Made by a program: the position numbers and the translations under genes. This document shows, in pieces, positions 1-9,697 of a stretch of DNA of 64,000 nt. Position 1 is the first letter of the stretch. Each line of letters opens with the position of its first letter. The DNA comes from an uncultured Bacteroides sp. (GTDB lineage: Bacteria > Bacteroidota > Bacteroidia > Bacteroidales > Bacteroidaceae), in the NCBI RefSeq assembly GCF_963678425.1, contig NZ_OY782854.1, positions 1 to 64,000 of the forward strand, in the 5' to 3' direction. Below the pieces are notes generated by a model. The model searched no databases, was not told the origin of the DNA, and saw only the letters and a list, made by a program, of their open reading frames with translations.

Positions 1-1643
1 TTTGTTCTGTCATTGTATACCAGCATTCCTGAGCTGCAGGTGCCAATATAGAGTAATCCGTTTTCCTGATGTAGAGCATATATGTAGGGCTTTCCTTCAG
101 GCATTTTAATGTTTTTGAATTTTCCGCTCTCTTTGTCTAATATGTACAGACCGTTGTCGCAGCCAATCCATAGGTGTTTTTCATCTTTCTCAAGAATAAC
201 TTTTACCGAACTTATTCCAGGATAAATACAGGGCTTTTTATTTTTTAAATCAATTCGTGCCAGATTATAATGACCGCCAGTCCAAACATATCCATAGTTG
301 TCTTTGATAATGGAATAAATATACTTGTCAGGTTTTAATGTATGACCAGCATAATTGGAAGGAGTTAAATAGCTTATTTTCAGACTGTGCTTGTTTATCT
401 GGTATATATTAGAAGAATATCCTCCAGCCCATATCACTCCCGGAGTTACTTCACAAAGAGTTATGAAAACATGGTTCTTAATAATTGAATGAGTATTTGA
501 CTCTGTTAGCAGATTTGTCCATCTTTCCTTTTTTGAATAATATATGCTGATACCATTATTTGTGGCAAACCAAAGATCTCCTTCATTGTCTTCTATAACT
601 GCATTTACCTGGTTATTAACTAAGGAATTATTATTGCTAAAGCTATGTCTGAACCATTTATATTTAGGAGACCCGGAATATAGAATGGTTATTCCAATAG
701 GGTAATTAGATAACCAAATGTGTCCTTCATTATCAATATACAGATCATTTATAGTGTTACCATTCATGCCATTAAGCTGATTGTAATCGGCAACAATATA
801 GGGCGATAACTGATAGCTGTCTGTATTCATCTTGTAAACGCCTACTCCACCGGTTGCAATCAGAACTTCATTTTTGTTCAACGCTTTTATGGCATTAATG
901 CTGATGTCATTGAGCCCACTCTGAGTTAACTGTAGCTGTTGTTTTTGAATATCATAAACATAGATTCCTTTATCCAGGTTTACGATGAATAATTTCTTAT
1001 TATCCTTATGATAATATAATTTTTCAATTCTTACAGGCAGATTATCTAATCCTTTTTGAGGTATTCTCAATAAAGTATTGTTTTGTAATTTGGCAGCATA
1101 TACTCCTTCATTAGTCCCAATATAATAGATATCACTGTCAGTCTGGACAATATCATTGATTGGTTTATTATTGAGATCCCTTATTAGTATAAGTTTCTGA
1201 GAATTGATGTTGTAAAGATATTGACTATGTGTAGTGCATAGCCAGATGTTATTATGATTATCAATATATGAGTAAATAACAGGTCCTTTATTCTTTAGGA
1301 GGAATACTAATTGAAATCTGTCAATTTTAATATTGTATTTGAAAATCTGTCCATTTTTGGTTATCTCCCATAAAACATTTTCTTTGTCCATGAGAAGCTG
1401 GTTCATGTCTGTAAAACAATTTATCTTCTCCTTATTTGTACTCAGATCATAATGTTTGAACCGTATTCCGTCGTACCTGTCTATTCCTTCTTGTGTGAGA
1501 AACCACATATATCCTTTTTTATCTTTACTGATGCAGTATACGTGTCTGTTGCTTAGCCCGTCTTCTACGCCTATATATTTGTAGGCTTGTGAGAAGCTTA
1601 GAGAGCTTACGGAGAGAAGTAGTATAAACAGTAATTTTCTCAT
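1..1643 (-). CDS. Hybrid two-component system sensor, N-terminal part (propeller domain), partial
   Basis: Read on the minus strand from an ATG at 1643, the frame stays open to the left edge, giving about 547 residues with no stop. It starts with a signal peptide (MRKLLFILLLSVSSLSFSQA) and continues with YKYIGVEDGLSN, the usual opening of the periplasmic sensor of Bacteroides hybrid two-component regulators. Repeats of the type 'D..G.LW.AT..GI..Y' recur (for example DNEGDLWFATNNGISIYY), which are two-component-regulator propeller blades. The membrane segment, kinase, receiver and AraC domains would lie outside the window. Such proteins bind a glycan fragment in the periplasm and activate a neighbouring utilisation locus; that locus is not visible here. 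It could instead be another propeller protein, but the opening motif makes this unlikely. Confidence 0.85.
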   Translation of the reverse strand, partial: MRKLLFILLLSVSSLSFSQAYKYIGVEDGLSNRHVYCISKDKKGYMWFLTQEGIDRYDGIRFKHYDLSTNKEKINCFTDMNQLLMDKENVLWEITKNGQIFKYNIKIDRFQLVFLLKNKGPVIYSYIDNHNNIWLCTTHSQYLYNINSQKLILIRDLNNKPINDIVQTDSDIYYIGTNEGVYAAKLQNNTLLRIPQKGLDNLPVRIEKLYYHKDNKKLFIVNLDKGIYVYDIQKQQLQLTQSGLNDISINAIKALNKNEVLIATGGVGVYKMNTDSYQLSPYIVADYNQLNGMNGNTINDLYIDNEGHIWLSNYPIGITILYSGSPKYKWFRHSFSNNNSLVNNQVNAVIEDNEGDLWFATNNGISIYYSKKERWTNLLTESNTHSIIKNHVFITLCEVTPGVIWAGGYSSNIYQINKHSLKISYLTPSNYAGHTLKPDKYIYSIIKDNYGYVWTGGHYNLARIDLKNKKPCIYPGISSVKVILEKDEKHLWIGCDNGLYILDKESGKFKNIKMPEGKPYIYALHQENGLLYIGTCSSGMLVYNDRT

Positions 1644-2007
1644 TTTTAGGAAAATTTATGTTGGCTGATCACAAAAATCAAAAAAAAAAGTGATATATCA
1701 AAACATTATAAGCGAAATTTGTGAAAAAAGATAAAATAATAATCTTGACAGTCTTATAGTGGCTGTTTGTATACATAATTAGACATATTTGAATATCTAC
1801 TATATCAGCGGAATGTTCTAAATGGCTAACCCTGCTTTGCAACATGTTATTTCTATATTCGTGTATAGTAGAGATCTCTTGTATTGTTTATATGATGAGT
1901 ATTTATGGAGAACGTCTCTTCTGGTTTAGAAATTGATTTAGTACTATTATTCATATATCTAGACTGTCTTTTTCTTAAACTTATAATTTAGTTAAGTCTA
2001 TTTGTAT
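1644..2007. other. Intergenic region upstream of the propeller sensor
   Basis: AT-rich sequence of about 365 bp with no convincing coding frame. It should contain the promoter of the minus-strand sensor gene, but I see no clear TAnnTTTG box. A short palindrome AGAGATCTCT lies near 1870. Confidence 0.5.
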
Positions 2008-2048
2008 AAAAAAAGAGGCAAAAGTTTTAAACTTTTGCCTCTTTTTTT
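2008..2048. terminator. Intrinsic terminator after purL, symmetric
   Basis: An 11-bp perfect stem (GAGGCAAAAGT at 2015-2025 with its complement at 2031-2041) is flanked by A-runs on the left and T-runs on the right, so it can work in both directions. It lies 18 bp past the purL stop codon and is most likely the purL terminator. Confidence 0.85.
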
Positions 2049-2065
2049 ATATTAATAGATTGTTC

Positions 2066-5000
2066 CTATTTATGTTCTTCGACCCACTTGCGTGCATTTA
2101 CAAATGCTTCCATCCATGGAGTAATCTGATCACAGTTTATTCTATCAGCAGGATAATAAGCATTCTGCCAAGGGAAGATAGCTCTTTCAAGGTGAGGCAT
2201 CATTGCCAAATGGCGACCGTCTTCAGAAGCAAGGCCGGCTACACTGTAATCTGAACCATTTGGATTACCAGGATATTCGTCATAAGAATATGTAGCTACT
2301 ACATTGTATTTATCTTCCTCATAAGGTAATGAGAATTTCCCTTCTCCATGAGCTACCCAGATACCTAATTTAGATCCGCTAAGTGAACCGAACATCACAC
2401 TACGGTTTGTAGGAATGGTTACACCGATAAAGGTAGATTCAAACTTATGAGAATTATTGTGTAGCATTTTTGTTTTCTTTTCGTGCTCAGGATTGATTAA
2501 CCCCAACTCAATCATTAACTGACAACCGTTGCAGATTCCTAAACTTAATGTGTCCTTACGGGCAAAGAATTTATCAAGAGCAGATTTTGCTTTTTCATTG
2601 AACAGGAATCCTCCGGCCCATCCTTTGGCAGAACCAAGTACGTCTGAGTTAGAGAAACCTCCGCAACAAACAATCATATTGATGTCTTCCAATGTCTCGC
2701 GTCCGCTGATTAAGTCGGTCATAGTTACATCTTTCACATCAAATCCGGCAAGATATAATGAGTAAGCCATTTCTCGCTCACCATTGGTTCCCTTTTCACG
2801 GATAATAGCTGCCTTTATGCCGCTTGGAGTGCGGCGATCCGGAGAGATGCCATATTGAGAGAACTTGCCTTTGAAGTCTTTGTTGTATACAAATTCCAGC
2901 GGCTGCATTTTGTAATTCTCGAAACGAGCTTTGGCACAACCGTTCATGGACTGCTTCCTGTCTAATAAGTAAGAAGAAGAGTACCATACATCGCGCATAT
3001 AATCAATACCAAACTGATAAGTCGCATCGTCTTTCGATACAAGAATGTGACGTTCGTCAGTTGGTTTGGCAATCATAACAAAACCTACTCCAGCATCTTC
3101 CAGAATCTTTTCTACTTCTGCTTTGTGTTTCACCTGAATAACAATTCCCGGGTTTTCTGCAAATAGAATCTTAACGAGGTCAGTTTCTTTTAGTTTGTCC
3201 AGATTAACTTCAAGTCCGCCTTCTGTATTTGCAAAGCACATTTCAAGTAAAGTAGTAATTAAACCACCGGCAGAGATATCGTGGCCTGCCATGATTAGTC
3301 CTTTATTTACTAATTCCTGAATAGCAAGGAATGCATCGCGGAAATATTCGCTGTCTTGTACGCAAGGTACATCATCACCTATCTTATTTAGTGATTGAGC
3401 AAAAGCAGAACCACCAAGTTTTAACTCGTCAAAGCTAAAGTCTATATGATAAAGGTAACTCTTTTCATCATTTACCAGTACAGGAGAAACTACCTTCTTG
3501 ATATCAGAAACCTCTGCTCCGGCAGAAACGATAACTGTTCCCGGAGAAACAACTTTGCTTCCGTCTGGGTATTTCTGAGTCATGGACAAAGAGTCCTTAC
3601 CTGTAGGTACGTTGATTTGCAAGTCACAACAGAAATCCGATAACGCTTTTACAGCGGTGTAAAGACGTGCATCTTCACCTTCCATAGAGCGGCAAGGCCA
3701 CATCCAGTTGGCAGATAAAGAGATGCTATCCATTCCTTCAGCAAGCGGAGCCCAGACAAGATTGGTAAGAGCCTCAGATACAGCAAGAATAGAACCTGCA
3801 GCAGGATCTGCCAAAGCAGCCTGAGGTGCATGACCTATAGAAGTAGCGATACCTTTTTCTCCTCTGTAATCGAGCGCAACCACACCACAGTCGCTCAATG
3901 GCAACTGAAGTTCTCCCTGACATTGCTGACGGGCAACCTTTCCGGTTACCGAACGGTCTACCTTATTAGTTAACCAGTCCTTACAAGCAACAGCTTCCAG
4001 TTGAAGCACGCGGGTAAGATATTCGTCCAGGTTGTCAATATTGTAAGTAGCATTCTCGTAGTGAGCTTCTACTGTCTTATCAATCATGTAAGTTTTTGGA
4101 GAACTACCGAACATCTGATCAACAGATAAATCGAACGGACGAACACCATCAGCTTGTTCAAATGCGAAACGTGCGTCGCCTGTGGTTTCACCCACTACGT
4201 ACATTGGAGCACGTTCACGTTCAGCAATCTTACGTACATGCTCGATTGCTTCTTCCTTTATTAATAATCCCATACGTTCCTGAGACTCATTGGCAATAAT
4301 TTCTTTTGCAGATAAAGTCTTGTCGCCGATAGGAAGTTTATCCATGTGAATTACTCCACCGTTTTCTTCAACTAATTCTGAAAGACAGTTTACGTGACCT
4401 GCGGATCCGTGGTCGTGAATAGAAACAATAGGGTTTACATCTTCCTCGCAAAGTGCGCGAACTACATTGTTTGCACGTTTTTGCATTTCCGCATTAGCAC
4501 GCTGAACAGCGTTTAACTCGATTCCGCTGGTATAACGTCCTGTGTCAACAGAAGAAACAGAGCCACCACCTAAACCAATACGGTAGTTGTCACCACCCAG
4601 TACTACTACTTTGTTTCCTGTTTCAGGTTTACCTTTCAGGCAATCGCGTTGTGTGCCGTAGCCTACACCGCCGGCAAGCATAATTACCTTGTCGTACCCA
4701 TAACGAACATCGTTTTCGTTATGCTCGAAAGTTAGTACAGAACCACAGATGAGTGGTTGGCCAAACTTGTTTCCGAAGTCAGAAGCACCGTTGGATGCTT
4801 TGATCAGAATCTGTTCAGGAGTTTGGTATAACCATTCGCGAACCGGAAGAAGTTCTTCCCATTCTCTGCCTTCGTCTGTGCGAGGGTAAGAAGTCATGTA
4901 AACAGCTGTTCCTGCAATAGGCAAAGAACCTTTTCCTCCACCCATACGGTCACGGATTTCTCCACCAGTTCCTGTAGAGGCGCCGTTGAATGGCTCTACA

Positions 5001-5761
5001 GTAGTAGGGAAGTTATGAGTTTCCGCCTTCAGTGAAATAACTGTTTTAATATCTTTGATCTGGAAATAATCAGAAGTTGAATGATCAGCTGGTGCAAATT
5101 GCTCTACTACCGGACCTTCTGCAAAGGCAACATTGTCTTTGTAGGCAGAAATAATCTTATTAGGATTCTCTGCAGTAGTCTTTTTAATCATCTGGAAAAG
5201 TGAAGATTCCATCTCTTTGCCATCAATGATAAACGTTCCGCCGAAGATTTTGTGACGACAGTGCTCTGAGTTGATCTGTGCAAAACCAAAAACCTCAGAG
5301 TCAGTAAGCTTACGTCCCATGGATTTTTCCATGTTGATAAGGTAATCCATCTCTTCTTGTGAAAGAGCTAAACCTTCTTTTTCGTTATAAGCAGCCAGAT
5401 CATCAATATAAATGATGGCTTCTGGTTGACGATTCGTTGTAAACACGCCTTGATTCAAACCTTTGTACATACGTTGCAGCATCGGATCACGATCAGCATT
5501 CTCATCTTGTACAGGGAAGTATTCTTCTATACGGAGAATACCTTCAATACCCATGTTCTGAGTAATTTCCACGGCATTTGTGCTCCAAGGAGTAATCATT
5601 TCCTTACGAGGGCCAACAAAATAACCTTGTAACTGGTCTTCGCTTTCCACATTTGCTTCACCTAAAAGCCAACTGAGTTTTTTGATGTCCTCAGAAGAGA
5701 ATTCATGGTCGGCTTCTACTGCCACCACGCTCTGAGAAGGGGTTCTGAAAAAAAGAATCAT
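2066..5761 (-). CDS. purL: Phosphoribosylformylglycinamidine synthase (large single-chain form)
   Basis: This is the fourth step of purine synthesis: FGAR, glutamine and ATP give FGAM. At 1231 residues it is the long single-chain form, with the synthetase and glutaminase in one polypeptide, instead of the split PurL/PurQ/PurS form. The central synthetase half carries AETHNFPTTVEPFNGASTG and a glycine-rich GGVGYGTQRD stretch. The carboxyl-terminal class I glutamine amidotransferase has its nucleophile in LGICNGCQLM near residue 1076, with a conserved HLERAIFPWQ close to the end. The gene stands alone, with a terminator behind it and a TAACTTTG box (5821-5828, minus strand) in front. An array of four palindromes lies 80-160 bp further upstream and could be a control region. 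Confidence 0.97.
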   Translation of the reverse strand: MILFFRTPSQSVVAVEADHEFSSEDIKKLSWLLGEANVESEDQLQGYFVGPRKEMITPWSTNAVEITQNMGIEGILRIEEYFPVQDENADRDPMLQRMYKGLNQGVFTTNRQPEAIIYIDDLAAYNEKEGLALSQEEMDYLINMEKSMGRKLTDSEVFGFAQINSEHCRHKIFGGTFIIDGKEMESSLFQMIKKTTAENPNKIISAYKDNVAFAEGPVVEQFAPADHSTSDYFQIKDIKTVISLKAETHNFPTTVEPFNGASTGTGGEIRDRMGGGKGSLPIAGTAVYMTSYPRTDEGREWEELLPVREWLYQTPEQILIKASNGASDFGNKFGQPLICGSVLTFEHNENDVRYGYDKVIMLAGGVGYGTQRDCLKGKPETGNKVVVLGGDNYRIGLGGGSVSSVDTGRYTSGIELNAVQRANAEMQKRANNVVRALCEEDVNPIVSIHDHGSAGHVNCLSELVEENGGVIHMDKLPIGDKTLSAKEIIANESQERMGLLIKEEAIEHVRKIAERERAPMYVVGETTGDARFAFEQADGVRPFDLSVDQMFGSSPKTYMIDKTVEAHYENATYNIDNLDEYLTRVLQLEAVACKDWLTNKVDRSVTGKVARQQCQGELQLPLSDCGVVALDYRGEKGIATSIGHAPQAALADPAAGSILAVSEALTNLVWAPLAEGMDSISLSANWMWPCRSMEGEDARLYTAVKALSDFCCDLQINVPTGKDSLSMTQKYPDGSKVVSPGTVIVSAGAEVSDIKKVVSPVLVNDEKSYLYHIDFSFDELKLGGSAFAQSLNKIGDDVPCVQDSEYFRDAFLAIQELVNKGLIMAGHDISAGGLITTLLEMCFANTEGGLEVNLDKLKETDLVKILFAENPGIVIQVKHKAEVEKILEDAGVGFVMIAKPTDERHILVSKDDATYQFGIDYMRDVWYSSSYLLDRKQSMNGCAKARFENYKMQPLEFVYNKDFKGKFSQYGISPDRRTPSGIKAAIIREKGTNGEREMAYSLYLAGFDVKDVTMTDLISGRETLEDINMIVCCGGFSNSDVLGSAKGWAGGFLFNEKAKSALDKFFARKDTLSLGICNGCQLMIELGLINPEHEKKTKMLHNNSHKFESTFIGVTIPTNRSVMFGSLSGSKLGIWVAHGEGKFSLPYEEDKYNVVATYSYDEYPGNPNGSDYSVAGLASEDGRHLAMMPHLERAIFPWQNAYYPADRINCDQITPWMEAFVNARKWVEEHK

Positions 5762-5820
5762 ATCACTTTAAGTATATATGGGTTATTATAATTCTGAAGA
5801 ATTATTTTCTATTTTGCACG

Positions 5821-5828
5821 CAAAGTTA
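5821..5828 (-). promoter_or_regulatory. Likely -7 box of the purL promoter
   Basis: Minus-strand TAACTTTG matches the Bacteroides -7 consensus TAnnTTTG and lies about 60 bp before the purL ATG. I see no good -33 TTTG at the right spacing. Confidence 0.5.
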
Positions 5829-5905
5829 CGTAAATCCCTCGGGCTGTGAAAGAAATGCGTTTATTATTTGTGCTTTATCCAATTCATATAGTTCTTTTAT
5901 GGATA

Positions 5906-5986
5906 TGATATATATCAAAGCACTATTATGATATATATCATAGTGTATGTTTGATATATATCAAAAGGTGTGTTAGATATATATCA
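5906..5986. repeat. Array of four 12-bp palindromes at exact 23-bp spacing
   Basis: TGATATATATCA occurs at 5906, 5929 and 5952, and a one-base variant (AGATATATATCA) at 5975. Each start is exactly 23 bp after the last. Sequence between the palindromes is only loosely conserved, so the palindrome and its spacing are what repeats. It lies between the divergent purL and the 6351 operon, closer to the purL promoter. It may be a multi-copy operator; no binding protein can be named. Confidence 0.85.
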
Positions 5987-6290
5987 AACGTAAATTTATT
6001 GACGGGAGATTTACAAATATCTGACGGTGAACTTACCAAAGATGGAAGTTCGTATTATTTAACCCCTATTCCAGATTATGTATTTGCATGTTTTCTGGTT
6101 GGCTGTTTATTATTAAAAATGACTTAAAGGTATGAATTTGGACAGCATAACCATATTATTCTGCAAGGTATATCTGTTTTTGTGAAAATGGGATTTGCAC
6201 AATTGGCAATGTTAATGTATTTTTGGCTCAAAATTTTAATATTATTTTAAAGAAAATAATATTCATATAGAATGTAATCCTAAAAAGTGT

Positions 6291-6298
6291 TAGATTTG
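6291..6298 (+). promoter_or_regulatory. Likely -7 box for the 6351-9533 operon
   Basis: TAGATTTG fits TAnnTTTG and lies about 50 bp before the ATG at 6351. No clear -33 element is visible. Confidence 0.45.
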
Positions 6299-6350
6299 TG
6301 TCCTAAAGCGCAATATAACATTAACTCATGTTAATTAACACAGTATAGCC

Positions 6351-8102
6351 ATGATAAAAAACTATTTGAAAAAATGTCTTGTAAGTTTATTCGTTTCTTC
6401 GTTTTTATTTGCCTCATGTGTGGATCAAGGCTATGATCTGAGCAAGGATATAAACTTGGCTATTCATATTGGAGGAGATGGACTTGCTCTCCCTGTGGGA
6501 AGTACAGATTCAATAAAACTAAGTAAAATTATTAAAGTGGATGAATCAGATGTACTTCATCTCAATGGCGGAGAATACTCTTTGATGAAAAAAGACACGA
6601 TCGATCCTGCCGTTAATGTCAGTATTCCAAGTGCAAGTGATATTAGTATACCTACTATAACATGGGAATCAAGTAATTTGTATACACTGGCTGGCTTGTC
6701 TACCCGCGCCTCACGGAGAAGTAGTTTAAGTATGGAACTTCCTGTTCCTGCAACTTCATGGAATTTGGCTCTGTTAAATGAAGATATGCCAACAGAAGTA
6801 AAGTCCATTAAAACAATTACTCCCAAAAACGGTGGAGTAGATGCAACTATTACACTAACTCTTACTGGCGTAACCTCCGCTGTTGGTTATGTATTTAATG
6901 ATCTCGAATTGGTCTTTCCTGATTTTATAGTTTCTCCGCAATTAACCAACCATAAACTGATCTTAAACGGATCTACCAAAGTGGTACAAATAAAAATTAC
7001 GTCTTTTGATTTCTCTAATGAACCAGGCGGTGCTTTAGCTATAAAAGTTGTAAATGGTAAAAGAACTCTGAGTCTGAGCAAGCCGGTTACTTTCTCGGGC
7101 GCAATTACTGTATCGGGTCTAAGTGCTTCTACAGGAGATGTGAAACTGAGAGCTACAGTTCAGATACCCTCTGTTGCTATATCAGAAGTTGACGGAAAAG
7201 TAGATCCTTCTATTAATGTAAATATCAAACCAATATCTTTGGATATTCCTGAGTTTTTGGAAGATGATAAGGTTGAACTGGATGTTCTAGACCCAATGAT
7301 TCGTTTGAATGTAACCAATGAAACAGCAGTTCCAATTATAATAGATGGATCGTTGAAAGGATATAGAAATGAAACATTAATAAGAAATATAACAGTTAAA
7401 GATGATGATTCTAAGCCTATTACGATTGGTGCAAGTGGAAATACAATTATTTGTCTTTCTCGGACAGGCAAAAGTGGTCCTGCTGAAAGTGTAAAGTATA
7501 AGATTGATAGTCTGAACTATTTTATTCAAAAGATACCTGATCAGATTAAGTTTATCATGAATGCTCATGCTGACCAAAGTACTACACATAAAATAAAATT
7601 AGGTACAAATTATAAAGTAAAAATTGGTTATTCCGTTGAAGTACCATTTAGATTTGGCCCTGGATTAGCTATTGTTTATAATGATACCATTGATGAGATT
7701 AATAAGAGTATTAAAGACCTTGATGTGAAAAAGGTGACTATTAACACAACGATAGAGAATAATATCCCTTTGAATCTTCAACTTCAGGTTTCTCCTGTGG
7801 GAATAGATAAAAAGCCAATTACAGATATAAATGTAGAAGTGAAAGGCGAAAATGGAAACACATCGGGAATTATTCAATCCTGTGATAAGGATGGGAAAAC
7901 ACAAGAGTCTCCCATAACAATAGAACTGACTGAAACTACTAGTGGTGCCATTAAGAAATTAGATGGTTTACTACTGAAGATAACTGCGAAATCGACTGAG
8001 ACAGTGAATGGCATGCCTTTGAAAGATGTCCAATATATCCGGTTAAAGAATATAAAAGCAAAAGCATCCGGTGGAATGAATATAGATTTAAACGATAAGT
8101 AA
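6351..8102 (+). CDS. Surface or periplasmic lipoprotein of unknown function
   Basis: A 583-residue protein with a lipoprotein signal peptide: a lysine-rich start, a hydrophobic core and a lipobox ending FASC, with the Cys near residue 22. The mature part is rich in Ser, Thr, Ile and Val with alternating hydrophobic residues, suggesting stacked beta-sandwich domains; I see no catalytic motif. It is followed after 27 bp by a gene for an outer-membrane protein (8130), so the two are probably co-transcribed and may act together at the outer membrane. I do not recognise the family beyond its being a Bacteroides-type lipoprotein. Confidence 0.8.
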   Translation: MIKNYLKKCLVSLFVSSFLFASCVDQGYDLSKDINLAIHIGGDGLALPVGSTDSIKLSKIIKVDESDVLHLNGGEYSLMKKDTIDPAVNVSIPSASDISIPTITWESSNLYTLAGLSTRASRRSSLSMELPVPATSWNLALLNEDMPTEVKSIKTITPKNGGVDATITLTLTGVTSAVGYVFNDLELVFPDFIVSPQLTNHKLILNGSTKVVQIKITSFDFSNEPGGALAIKVVNGKRTLSLSKPVTFSGAITVSGLSASTGDVKLRATVQIPSVAISEVDGKVDPSINVNIKPISLDIPEFLEDDKVELDVLDPMIRLNVTNETAVPIIIDGSLKGYRNETLIRNITVKDDDSKPITIGASGNTIICLSRTGKSGPAESVKYKIDSLNYFIQKIPDQIKFIMNAHADQSTTHKIKLGTNYKVKIGYSVEVPFRFGPGLAIVYNDTIDEINKSIKDLDVKKVTINTTIENNIPLNLQLQVSPVGIDKKPITDINVEVKGENGNTSGIIQSCDKDGKTQESPITIELTETTSGAIKKLDGLLLKITAKSTETVNGMPLKDVQYIRLKNIKAKASGGMNIDLNDK

Positions 8103-8129
8103 TCAAACACCTATTAAAACAGATAAAAA

Positions 8130-9533
8130 ATGAAATCACGTTTATTAATCATTATATTGACATTTCTTGCAGGAGGGGCGTTTACAAATATCCCGGCACA
8201 AACATTGAACTCTTCATACTTCCTGGAAGGGGCGACATATCGCCATCAACTAAACCCAGCTTTCATGGGAGATAGAAATTATATTAGTTTTCCAGCACTT
8301 GGAAACATAAATGTGGGAACCACCAGTACCATGGGACTGACTGATTTTATCTATAAATTCAATGACCCAACAGGTAAATATGATCTTACCACTTTTATGA
8401 ATTCAGCGGTTGACAGGAATCAATTTCTGGGAAAACTGAAGACTAATAATCAGATAAACACGAACGTGGGATTGACTATTCTTTCTACCGGATTTTATGC
8501 GTTTGGAGGATTTAATACTTTTGAACTTAATCTGAAATCTAATACTTCATTCAACCTTCCATATGAGTTGTTTAACTTTATGAAGACAGGCATGGATCAG
8601 GACGTTTACCACATTAATAACTTTGCTGCAAACTCAAATAATTATGTGGAGTTAGCTTTAGGACATGCTCATAAGGTTAACGATAGGCTAACGATTGGAG
8701 CAAAATTGAAATTTTTGGCAGGTATAGCTAATGTTAATGGTAAGATTGATAGTATGGATATTGCTTTGACTGGTGACAAGTGGGAAATTATGGCAAACGG
8801 AACGCTAAACACAGCTGTAGGCGGCGGACATTATAAAACAAAAGCAAGTAATCCCGGTGAAATAAATGGTTTTGATGTAGAAGGAAATGCAGGTGCTGCT
8901 GGTTATGGAGCAGGTGTTGATTTAGGAGCAACTTATAAATTACTGGATAATTTAATCTTGTCGGCTTCAGCGCTCGACTTAGGATTTATTTCCTGGAATA
9001 ATAATCAGAAAGGGGCTACCCATAATAAAGAATCATTTACTTTTGAAGGTTTTAACAATATTGCAGTAGATCCGGAAGAAGGAGATCCAAATGATGTTGA
9101 TACACAGTTTGATAATATAAAAGATGACCTGAAAGCTATGACTAAGTTTTATGACGAGGGGAAAGTTAGCCGCACTACCATGTTGGCAACTACGATTAAT
9201 CTGGGAGCGGAATATAAACTTCCTTTTTATGATAAACTTTCGGTGGGACTGCTTTCTACTACTCATGTAAATAAGCCTTACACATGGACTCAGGCTATGT
9301 TGGCGGCAAATATAAGTCCATTGCGATGGTTGGGCGCATCGGTAAACTATTCTTATTCCACTTTTGGCTCTAATCTGGGATGGATGCTCAATTTTCATCC
9401 TAAAGGATTTACTTTCTTTGTCGGGTCAGATCGCATGATAACAAGTGTAACCCCTCAGTATGTGCCAATGGGTAATGCGAATGCAAACCTCTGTTTTGGT
9501 TTTAATATTACATTCGGACGTCACAGAAATTAG
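8130..9533 (+). CDS. DUF5723-like outer-membrane protein
   Basis: A 467-residue protein with a cleavable signal peptide (ends near IPAQ). The mature chain starts LNSSYFLEGATYRHQLNPAF, a pattern I associate with the DUF5723 family of Bacteroidetes outer-membrane proteins. It has many amphipathic strands, glycine and aromatic residues, and ends in an aromatic-rich strand (NLCFGFNITFGRH), all consistent with a beta-barrel. The partner gene upstream encodes a lipoprotein. The role is unknown. Confidence 0.75.
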   Translation: MKSRLLIIILTFLAGGAFTNIPAQTLNSSYFLEGATYRHQLNPAFMGDRNYISFPALGNINVGTTSTMGLTDFIYKFNDPTGKYDLTTFMNSAVDRNQFLGKLKTNNQINTNVGLTILSTGFYAFGGFNTFELNLKSNTSFNLPYELFNFMKTGMDQDVYHINNFAANSNNYVELALGHAHKVNDRLTIGAKLKFLAGIANVNGKIDSMDIALTGDKWEIMANGTLNTAVGGGHYKTKASNPGEINGFDVEGNAGAAGYGAGVDLGATYKLLDNLILSASALDLGFISWNNNQKGATHNKESFTFEGFNNIAVDPEEGDPNDVDTQFDNIKDDLKAMTKFYDEGKVSRTTMLATTINLGAEYKLPFYDKLSVGLLSTTHVNKPYTWTQAMLAANISPLRWLGASVNYSYSTFGSNLGWMLNFHPKGFTFFVGSDRMITSVTPQYVPMGNANANLCFGFNITFGRHRN

Positions 9534-9558
9534 AATTTAACCTATAAAATGATTGTTT

Positions 9559-9594
9559 AAATCGGTCAGGTTAATTCCTGGCCGATTTTTTTTC
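9559..9594 (+). terminator. Intrinsic terminator after the DUF5723-like gene
   Basis: A stem of about 10 bp (ATCGGTCAGG at 9561-9570 with 9577-9586, one G-U pair) is followed by a run of eight T residues. Confidence 0.9.
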
Positions 9595-9697
9595 ACTTTT
9601 GCAGAATGATTGCTAAAAAAGCTAAACCGAAGTGTGATAAGGTAAAAAACGTATAAGGAATGCTTCAAATTTCGCAAAAAAGTGCCATCTTTGCAAA

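Noticed and set aside
2529..2765. Open frames on the plus strand across purL
   Set aside because: They are antisense shadows of a well-conserved gene and carry no recognisable domain or start signal.
5906..5986. Reading the 22- and 23-bp arrays as a CRISPR
   Set aside because: Repeats of 12 bp with about 11-bp spacers are far too short, and no cas genes are near.
6001..6127. A coding remnant between the purL array and the 6351 operon
   Set aside because: A frame of about 40 codons is open but has no start codon, no match I recognise and low-complexity composition.
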